Origin: Bacteroidales bacterium
GTDB lineage: Bacteria > Bacteroidota > Bacteroidia > Bacteroidales > P3
NCBI GenBank assembly: GCA_023227645.1
Contig: JALNVJ010000035.1
Location: forward strand, 1-11,233
Direction: 5' to 3'
Length of the DNA stretch: 11,233 nucleotides
Position 1 is the stretch's first letter. Every line of letters starts with the position of its first letter. Below the pieces are notes generated by a model. That model was not told the origin of the DNA. It saw only the letters and a list, made by a program, of their open reading frames with translations, and did no database searches. Both the position numbers and the translations under genes were made by a program. Positions 1-5,630 of the stretch are shown here, one piece after another.

Positions 1-670
1 CTAAATCCCCTACTATTTCAGAAGAAACTTGTAGGATATTCCCTCTACTTGTTTTAAGCTCGTCAATATACCTAAACCTCTCAACTCTCACCTTAGAAGC
101 TATAATATTTAAATCATTCCTCATTAAGTCAACAATAGTATTATGCTCACAAGTTTCTTTATAATCATTTAAAATAACATCACTAGCGTTTTTAATAGAA
201 GCATCAATTGTTCCTTTCATAGGATAGGTAGAAATCTTATTATTATTAATCCTCACAAAAGACTCAGGCGAAAAACAAACAAGTTTATCCTTTAATAATA
301 ATTTGTACTTCGAATTAGCCCTATAAAAGATTTCCTCCAAGCTTAAATTAATATCAATTTTTGTTTTTATCGTCAAATTAGCAAGAAAACTATCCCCATT
401 CAATAAACCTTTCCTAATAATATTAAATTGATTATTATAATTTTCAAACGACTTAGGATATGGTTTAATATTAGGACTTACAGATTTTTGACTTGAAGAA
501 TAGGTAGGAGAATTAGAAATTGCATTTAGAGTAAATAGAATATTGGATTGATTAAATGGATTATCAATAATATACGAATTTTCTTGCTCAAAATCAATAA
601 TAAAGAGGAATGGTGTTCTGTCCTTTCCAAGAGAATTCATTTTATCAATAATACTATCTTTGTTTATCAT
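1..670 (-). CDS. pabB: Aminodeoxychorismate synthase component I (PabB), 3' end missing
   Basis: This encodes the chorismate-binding subunit of aminodeoxychorismate synthase, which aminates chorismate to 4-amino-4-deoxychorismate on the way to p-aminobenzoate and folate, in the cytoplasm. The reading frame is open for 223 residues and leaves the window before its stop. Near residues 150-154 it has PMKGT. The lysine (K152) at this place is typical of PabB, whereas anthranilate and isochorismate synthases have alanine (PIAGT). It is followed by the chorismate-binding signature EHNTIVDLMRND at about 175-186. There is no long N-terminal tryptophan-binding domain, as in the short PabB of Bacteroidota. 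The start at 670 keeps the segment DKMNSLGK that I recall as usual near the N-terminus of relatives. An in-frame ATG at 640 is the alternative and would give a more normal leader. It diverges from pabA, its glutaminase partner. The family call is secure; the start is not. Confidence 0.93.
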   Translation of the reverse strand, partial: MINKDSIIDKMNSLGKDRTPFLFIIDFEQENSYIIDNPFNQSNILFTLNAISNSPTYSSSQKSVSPNIKPYPKSFENYNNQFNIIRKGLLNGDSFLANLTIKTKIDINLSLEEIFYRANSKYKLLLKDKLVCFSPESFVRINNNKISTYPMKGTIDASIKNASDVILNDYKETCEHNTIVDLMRNDLNIIASKVRVERFRYIDELKTSRGNILQVSSEIVGDL

Positions 671-675
671 AATTT

Positions 676-684
676 GCAAAAATA
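676..684 (-). promoter_or_regulatory. Predicted pabB promoter -7 element
   Basis: On the minus strand this reads TATTTTTGC, an exact match to the Bacteroidota -7 consensus TAnnTTTG followed by C. No TTTG lies at the usual 19-21 bp upstream; the nearest, 28 bp away, is the reverse face of the opposite promoter. It ends only 5 bp before the ATG at 670, so a transcript from here would be almost leaderless, or translation begins at the ATG at 640. Confidence 0.5.
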
Positions 685-704
685 CATCATTAGACATTAA
701 TTCA

Positions 705-713
705 TATCTTTGC
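705..713 (+). promoter_or_regulatory. Predicted pabA promoter -7 element
   Basis: TATCTTTGC matches the Bacteroidota -7 consensus TAnnTTTG exactly and lies 21 bp before the pabA ATG at 735, which leaves a short leader of roughly 15 nt. No convincing -33 TTTG is present at the expected distance. It is the mirror partner of the pabB -7 element at 676-684. Confidence 0.6.
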
Positions 714-734
714 AAGACTAATTTATACAAATTT

Positions 735-1304
735 ATGAAACAAGTTTTAGTAATTGACAATCATGATTCATTCGTTTATAATTTAATAGCCCTACTAAAG
801 GAAATTGAAAACGTTGAATATATGGTAATGAAGAATGACAAGATTGAATTCGAATTACTTAACAATTATGAATATATACTCCTATCCCCTGGACCAAACG
901 TTCCAAAAAACTCTGGAGATTTGCTAAAGTTAATTTACTACGCCCATAAAACACATTCAATATTAGGAGTTTGTTTAGGACATCAAGCAATTAATGAGTG
1001 TTTTGGAGGGACATTAAAACAAATAACCCTACCCAAACACGGACATAGTTCTAACCTAAACATAATCAATAATAAAGATATTCTATTTAATAATATAGAT
1101 AAGGAAATAAAAATTGGTAGATATCATTCATGGACAATTGATACATTAAGCCATGACTTAGAAATAACCTCCAAAGATGAAGACAATAATATAATGTCGG
1201 TATCTCATAAAAAATATAAGATTTATGGAGTTCAGTTTCATCCAGAATCAATAATTACAAATTATGGAAAAGAGATAATCCAGAACTGGCTTTCCCTAAG
1301 TTAA
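735..1304 (+). CDS. pabA: Aminodeoxychorismate/anthranilate synthase component II (class I glutamine amidotransferase)
   Basis: A 189-residue glutaminase subunit that releases ammonia from glutamine and passes it to a chorismate-binding partner. It is a single class I glutamine amidotransferase domain: VIDNHDSFVYNL at about 6-17, the oxyanion-strand motif LLSPGP at 49-54, the nucleophile elbow GVCLGHQ with Cys80, and the His/Glu pair in QFHPES (His169, Glu171). The length is normal for PabA/TrpG. TrpG and PabA cannot be reliably separated by sequence alone, and one protein can serve both enzymes. The divergent neighbour is pabB, which favours a folate role. The frame is open further upstream to 660, but ATG 735 is preferred because the protein then starts with the conserved MKQVLVIDNHDSF strand and because the -7 element at 705-713 lies just before it. 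The stop is 12 bp from the convergent rlmH stop, with no visible terminator. Confidence 0.93.
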   Translation: MKQVLVIDNHDSFVYNLIALLKEIENVEYMVMKNDKIEFELLNNYEYILLSPGPNVPKNSGDLLKLIYYAHKTHSILGVCLGHQAINECFGGTLKQITLPKHGHSSNLNIINNKDILFNNIDKEIKIGRYHSWTIDTLSHDLEITSKDEDNNIMSVSHKKYKIYGVQFHPESIITNYGKEIIQNWLSLS

Positions 1305-1316
1305 ACCAATACTTTA

Positions 1317-1790
1317 TTATTCATTATGATAGGGTTCGTTCTTTAAAATTGTGAATGCCCTATATAGCTGTTCTACAATAAGAAGCCTAATCATTTGATG
1401 AGAAAACGTCATCTTCGACATAGCAATCTTTAAATTTGCAATCTTATAAACCTCATCTGAAAACCCAAAAGCACCACCTACCACAAAGCACATAGTCTTA
1501 ATGCCTGCATTCATGTTCTTTTGTAAGAAATTAGCATACTCTATTGAACGGAATTCATCACCCATTTCATCAAAAAGCACAACCTTATCAGCCTTAGAAA
1601 CCTGCTTAATTATCAACTCTCCTTCCCTATCCTTAACCATTTGTGGAGAAAGATTCTTAGTATCTTTTAGAGAAGGAATAATAATCATCTCATAAGGGAT
1701 ATAAAATTTCAAACGTTTCTCAAAAATTTCTATACCTTCCTTTAAGTATTTCTCTTCAGTTTTCCCAACAACAATAAGCTTAATATTCAT
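1317..1790 (-). CDS. rlmH: 23S rRNA (pseudouridine(1915)-N(3))-methyltransferase RlmH
   Basis: A 157-residue SPOUT-class methyltransferase that transfers a methyl group from S-adenosylmethionine to N3 of pseudouridine 1915 in helix 69 of 23S rRNA, acting on assembled ribosomes in the cytoplasm. The length matches the family. Family marks include the start MNIKLIVVGKTEEKYL, the SAM-binding knot loop FVVGGAFGFS at about 102-111, and the very conserved C-terminal block from MTFSHQMIRLLIVEQLYRA (127-145) to NEPYHNE at the end, where the tail Tyr-His takes part in substrate recognition. The start ATG is the first residue of the conserved N-terminal strand. The gene stands alone, transcribed toward pabA and away from an upstream non-coding stretch that carries its promoter. 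Nothing is unusual in the protein. Confidence 0.97.
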   Translation of the reverse strand: MNIKLIVVGKTEEKYLKEGIEIFEKRLKFYIPYEMIIIPSLKDTKNLSPQMVKDREGELIIKQVSKADKVVLFDEMGDEFRSIEYANFLQKNMNAGIKTMCFVVGGAFGFSDEVYKIANLKIAMSKMTFSHQMIRLLIVEQLYRAFTILKNEPYHNE

Positions 1791-2105
1791 AATTTATATC
1801 GTAATAAAATTAATCTCTGCAAAAATAAAAAAGGCACCATTTCTACATTGCAAAATTAATACCTTATTTCCTAAACTCTATAACTATCCATTCTTTTCTA
1901 TCGATTTATTTTATCTTACAATAATAACCCAAGTTCAACTTGTAAATGCAAATCTTACTAAGAAAGTCTTGTAATATAATATTATAATATTAAGCATTAA
2001 GCTATCAATGGAGATTATAAAAAAAACAAGGTTGCAATTAATGGTAATAGTGTTGATAAATTTAATTAACAAGAAGAAGAGTTAGAGTCTATATATTATT
2101 ATAAT
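1791..2105. other. Non-coding stretch between the glycogen operon end and rlmH
   Basis: About 315 bases of very AT-rich sequence. It holds the rlmH promoter at its left side and a perfect palindrome AATATTATAATATT at 1978-1991. A 25-codon ATG frame at 2008-2085 on the plus strand has no promoter or ribosome-binding support. I see no clear G+C-containing stem-loop terminator for the minus-strand operon that ends at 2106, only a run of eight T on the minus strand opposite 2017-2026. No tRNA or other RNA gene was recognised. Confidence 0.6.
1819..1855 (-). promoter_or_regulatory. Predicted rlmH promoter
   Basis: On the minus strand TATTTTTGC at 1827-1819 is a full match to the TAnnTTTG -7 consensus. 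A TTTTG at 1855-1851 could serve as the -33 element, though the 23-bp spacing is slightly longer than the usual 19-21 bp. The rlmH ATG follows about 28 bp downstream of the -7 element, a normal leader length. Confidence 0.6.
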
Positions 2106-3056
2106 TTAATGTTTTAAGATTTTAAGTAGGGTATAGATTTTGGAATATGTCTTTTCTATTATATAATAAGGTGTTAGGGTGGCACCATAGAAACGAAAGA
2201 ATTTTTCTATATTGGGAATAATGCTACCTGTGAAATCAAATTCTTTCTTTCCTTTGGAGTGGGCAACCCTCATTGCCTCCCAGTTTAAAAGAGCCATTGC
2301 TCCGCTATCTCTATATTTTGGATCTCCCCCTGAAGCTAAGGTATAACATACGTCTTGGTCGTAAACCAAATACATTACTGCATGGATATTTCCCTCATTG
2401 TCTTTGGCAACTAATTTTGTGCTAGATTCTCTTTTACTACATTCTTCTTCTATTCTTTCAAATAGTGAATATGGATAAGGAATATCTTTTGCTTGACGAG
2501 CAAAGCTCATTGATAGTATATTATAGAAGTCTTTATTTGAAATATTATTATCAATTATAATATTTTCATAAGCTTTTTTAATAAGTCTTCTCTTCTTAGA
2601 TGCAATATTTTGATAGACCTCATCTATATTTGAAAGATCATTTATCCTATAAGTATAATGGGTAGTTTGCTTAAAACCATTCCAAAAGAAGCCCAGCCAA
2701 TTGCTAATTGAGTGATGTATTTTTTGAGAAAAATAATCAACTCTTAGATTATCTATCTCCTTTGCAAAATAGCTCATAACATCTATCTCAAGAGTATAGC
2801 GGGTTGTTTGATGCATACCTTCTGCGTAGTTTATCCATAATCCATTTATTGGACTTAGGTGTGGAGGAAGAATTGATTTGAAAGAGTATTTCTTATGAAT
2901 ATAATATGGCATTACTGCTAATATCCTCGACTTCTCTTCTTTTATTAGCACATCCCAATCCTCTCCACATACAGCATCAAGCCACCAATCTCTTAGAAAA
3001 ATTGGCAGATTTATATTATCTTTACAGTAATTCCTATACAATTCTTTATTAACCAC
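2106..3056 (-). CDS. GNAT/FemAB-like acyltransferase of unknown substrate
   Basis: A 316-residue protein that I place in the acetyltransferase fold group related to FemAB (Pfam Acetyltransf_6-like), which is common in Bacteroidota. Visible marks are the N-terminal FLRDWWLDAVCGEDWDVLI (20-38), AVMPYYIHKK (47-56), the middle segment GFKQTTHYTYRI (127-138) followed by the lysine-rich SKKRRLIKKA (153-162), and the C-terminal FDFTGSIIPNIEKFFRFYGA (273-292). That last segment resembles the end of the GNAT core in this family. There is no signal peptide or membrane segment, so it should be cytoplasmic. Relatives transfer acyl or aminoacyl groups to peptidoglycan precursors or sugars, but the substrate here cannot be read from the sequence. 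The start is a GTG just 13 bp after the GH57 stop; no ATG fits without losing the conserved N-terminus. It is the last gene of the four-gene operon, so it is probably co-transcribed with the alpha-glucan enzymes. Confidence 0.8.
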   Translation of the reverse strand: MVNKELYRNYCKDNINLPIFLRDWWLDAVCGEDWDVLIKEEKSRILAVMPYYIHKKYSFKSILPPHLSPINGLWINYAEGMHQTTRYTLEIDVMSYFAKEIDNLRVDYFSQKIHHSISNWLGFFWNGFKQTTHYTYRINDLSNIDEVYQNIASKKRRLIKKAYENIIIDNNISNKDFYNILSMSFARQAKDIPYPYSLFERIEEECSKRESSTKLVAKDNEGNIHAVMYLVYDQDVCYTLASGGDPKYRDSGAMALLNWEAMRVAHSKGKKEFDFTGSIIPNIEKFFRFYGATLTPYYIIEKTYSKIYTLLKILKH

Positions 3057-3069
3057 TTTTTGTCTTAGT

Positions 3070-4344
3070 CTATTTTATCTTAGATATTGGGGCTTCAATT
3101 ATTGATTCTTTTCTTACGAGATCTTTCTTAGTTTGTTCCATTGTTGGAAGATGAGAAACAATCAATGCGTCATCCAATCTAATTCTTAGGTCAGAAAGAA
3201 CATTAGCATAATTCATATAAGCTTCATAGGGTGAATCGTAATGATTAAAGTATTTATGAACATCACCATCCGAAAACCACTTTGTACACATATAATAGAA
3301 ATGATCGGAGGTTTGGAGATAGCGCCAATCTATCCAGAAATTCAAATCATCAATCTTCCTTATCTTATCTTCAAATTCATATATCTGATTAAAAGCGTCA
3401 TCTTGTAAGTCATTGCCAAGCCATGCTGTAAGGTCTCTTTCCTCATCTGCCCAAGAAATTGGAGTAGGCACATGCATTTCCCCAACTGGGTTTAGGTTTT
3501 GAACAAGCTCTGAGGGAGTATTAAAACTAAAGTTGGAATGGGAAAAAACTCTTGAAGGAAGGTGTTTAAGAAATTCAAATATTCCTGTTTCTTTCCATTG
3601 ATGTTCTCCAAAAGTTTCATAGTCCATAAATAAATTAATACATTCAGGATTCTCAATTTCATTTAACCAATCAACATATTTATCAGCTGTGAGAGGAAAA
3701 CCTGGCCAAGTATGTTGGGAGAAACGAAAAGCAATATCATCACTTAGTTGGAAGTTTTTAAGAAGAAGTTTTAGATTTTTTCTCTCAGGATGCGAATATG
3801 CATGGTTAGAATTTCTCCATCCCAAAATATGTTTTGCTCCTTCGGTTATCTGTGCAGTATATCCCATATCGGCTACCATATCCCCAATTTCATCAGAATA
3901 TATAAGCTCAGTGTTTCTAAAAACTTTTGGTTTAACTCCAAATAGACTTTCTATCTTACGAGAATGTATCTTGACTTGATCGATGAACTCTTGTTTTGAT
4001 TTAAGAGATGCCAAAGAGTGAGTATAGGTTTCGGCCATAAATTCCACACAACCTGTTTCTGCAAGTGTCCTAAAAGAATCTATTACATCTGGAGTAAATT
4101 TTTCAAATTGGTCAAGCGCAGTTCCAGAAATAGAATAAGAAATTCTAAAAGCACCATTATTCTCTTTAATAAGATCTAGCATTAGTTTATTTGTAGGAAT
4201 ATAACATTTATCAGCTACCCTACGACATATCCAAGCATTTTGAATATCATCAAAATACGAATGATTACGACCAATATCAAAGAAACGATAAGGCTTTAAT
4301 CTAAAAGGCTGATGAACTTGAAAATAAAAACAAATTGATTTCAT
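3070..4344 (-). CDS. Glycoside hydrolase family 57 alpha-amylase / 4-alpha-glucanotransferase-like
   Basis: A 424-residue GH57 enzyme acting on alpha-1,4-glucans by a retaining mechanism; the family includes alpha-amylases, 4-alpha-glucanotransferases and branching enzymes. The conserved regions are in order: HQPFR at 11-15 (region 1), AETYTHSL at 104-111 (region 2 with His109), FRNTELIYSDEI at 142-153 with Glu146 as the expected catalytic nucleophile, and FMDYETFGEHQ at 239-249 with Asp241 as the expected general acid/base. A tryptophan-rich segment, ISWADEERDLTAWLGND (296-312), follows. The protein ends soon after the catalytic domain, like the short GH57 type. No signal peptide is present, so it should act in the cytoplasm on glycogen or maltodextrin. 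It starts 5 bp after the glycosyltransferase stop. Whether it hydrolyses or transfers cannot be decided here. Confidence 0.93.
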   Translation of the reverse strand: MKSICFYFQVHQPFRLKPYRFFDIGRNHSYFDDIQNAWICRRVADKCYIPTNKLMLDLIKENNGAFRISYSISGTALDQFEKFTPDVIDSFRTLAETGCVEFMAETYTHSLASLKSKQEFIDQVKIHSRKIESLFGVKPKVFRNTELIYSDEIGDMVADMGYTAQITEGAKHILGWRNSNHAYSHPERKNLKLLLKNFQLSDDIAFRFSQHTWPGFPLTADKYVDWLNEIENPECINLFMDYETFGEHQWKETGIFEFLKHLPSRVFSHSNFSFNTPSELVQNLNPVGEMHVPTPISWADEERDLTAWLGNDLQDDAFNQIYEFEDKIRKIDDLNFWIDWRYLQTSDHFYYMCTKWFSDGDVHKYFNHYDSPYEAYMNYANVLSDLRIRLDDALIVSHLPTMEQTKKDLVRKESIIEAPISKIK

Positions 4345-4349
4345 ATAAT

Positions 4350-5630
4350 TTAGCTTAATAGTTTATAATATAAATTCCTTAATTCATTTGCTGAATCCTC
4401 CCAACGAATTGATTCAACTTCCTTCTTCCCTTTCTTAATAAACATCTTTGATAGAGCGGGATAATTTAATAAAGAATAGATAGCATTTGCCATAGCATCA
4501 ATATCCCAAAAATCTACCTTTATAGCATATTTTAAAACCTCCGATACTCCAGACTGCTTAGAAATAATTACAGGAACTCTTGCATTCATTGCCTCAAGAG
4601 GTGAAATGCCAAATGGTTCACTAACAGAGGGCATAACATAAACATCACTCATGGCAAACATTCTATTTACTTCATCACCCTTAAGGAAACCTGTGAAATG
4701 GAAATTCTTTGATATTCTTTTTTTAGCCACAAGAGCAACCATTCTATTTAGCATATCTCCCGAACCAGCCATAACAAACCTTACATTCTTATCATATTCC
4801 AACACCTTAGCTGCTGCTTCCACAAAATAATCAGGTCCTTTTTGGAAAGTAACTCTCCCTAAGAATGTAACAATCTTTTCCTTAACAGCCTTATCTGCCC
4901 TAACTTCATTTAAGAATAAAGAGTTTGCTCCATTATATATGGTAGTAACCTTATTGGGGTCTTGACCATAACGACTAATAACAATATTACGTGTTAGATC
5001 GGAAACACAAACTATATGGTCTGCATTATCCATACCATAACGTTCAATATCATAAACAGCTTGGTTTATATGTTCTCCCGAACGGTCAAATTCAGTGGCA
5101 TGAACATGAATTACTAATTTCTTATTCGATATTTTTTTTGCAATTACTCCAGCCTTATAGGTCAACCAATCGTGAGCATGAATTATATCGTATTCATATT
5201 GCTGGGCAATCTCAGCTGCTATCATTGCATATCTCTCTACCTCTTCCAAAAGACTAGGTCCGTATTTTCCACTAAATTCATACTTCCTTTGTGATTCGAG
5301 TAGAGTAGTCTTTTCTTCTTTCTTAAACCTATTATTTATAACATTATAAAAATCATCCACTCCAACATAAGGAACGAGGGTTGAATTGACTTCTATATAT
5401 GATAAATTATTCCAATATTCCTTATAAAAATCTTTTGAGAAATCAACTACAATATCAGAAGCACTAACAATACGTGCCGCTTCCGTGCTTTCATCACCGT
5501 AAGCCTTAGGAACAATAAATATTACTTCATCTCCCTGAGTAACCATTGCCTTAGTTAGTCCAAAGCAAGCTGTTCCAAGTCCTCCTGTTATATGAGGAGG
5601 ATATTCCCACCCAAACATCAAAATCCTCAT
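4350..5630 (-). CDS. GT-B glycosyltransferase, glycogen/starch synthase-like (GT4/GT5)
   Basis: A 426-residue glycosyltransferase with the two-domain GT-B fold, probably extending alpha-1,4-glucan from a nucleotide-glucose donor. The N-terminal domain opens with MRILMFGWEYPPHITGGLGT. The GGLG loop at 16-19 corresponds to the donor/acceptor glycine loop of starch synthases, where the classical form is KTGGL; here the lysine is replaced (HITGGL). HAHDW lies at 151-155. The C-terminal GT1-type domain carries FLGRVTFQKGPD with Arg259 and Lys264, then EPFGISPLE with the two glutamates of the E-x7-E motif (Glu338, Glu346), which bind the donor. It is shorter than classical GlgA, so ADP- versus UDP-glucose use is unclear. 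Its ATG overlaps the debranching-enzyme stop in ATGA, after a G-rich GGGGGTAAGGT that may act as a ribosome-binding site. This suggests translational coupling within the operon. Confidence 0.88.
   Translation of the reverse strand: MRILMFGWEYPPHITGGLGTACFGLTKAMVTQGDEVIFIVPKAYGDESTEAARIVSASDIVVDFSKDFYKEYWNNLSYIEVNSTLVPYVGVDDFYNVINNRFKKEEKTTLLESQRKYEFSGKYGPSLLEEVERYAMIAAEIAQQYEYDIIHAHDWLTYKAGVIAKKISNKKLVIHVHATEFDRSGEHINQAVYDIERYGMDNADHIVCVSDLTRNIVISRYGQDPNKVTTIYNGANSLFLNEVRADKAVKEKIVTFLGRVTFQKGPDYFVEAAAKVLEYDKNVRFVMAGSGDMLNRMVALVAKKRISKNFHFTGFLKGDEVNRMFAMSDVYVMPSVSEPFGISPLEAMNARVPVIISKQSGVSEVLKYAIKVDFWDIDAMANAIYSLLNYPALSKMFIKKGKKEVESIRWEDSANELRNLYYKLLS

Noticed and set aside
660..734. Upstream extension of the pabA frame (25 more residues from 660)
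   Set aside because: It overlaps the start of divergent pabB and the predicted pabA promoter, and the added residues do not resemble the family N-terminus, which starts at the MKQVLVIDNHDSF strand.
1501..1695. 64-codon plus-strand frame opposite rlmH
   Set aside because: Lies entirely within rlmH, a strong family match, and has no recognisable domain.
1978..1991. AATATTATAATATT as a transcription terminator of the glycogen operon
   Set aside because: No G-C pairs, no loop, no adjacent T-run in the proper place, and over 110 bases from the operon's last stop.
3689..3979. 96-codon plus-strand frame opposite the GH57 gene
   Set aside because: Antisense shadow of a clear GH57 coding region, without promoter or homology signals.
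4991..5257. 88-codon plus-strand frame opposite the glycosyltransferase gene
   Set aside because: Antisense shadow; composition looks like reverse-strand codons of the GT gene.
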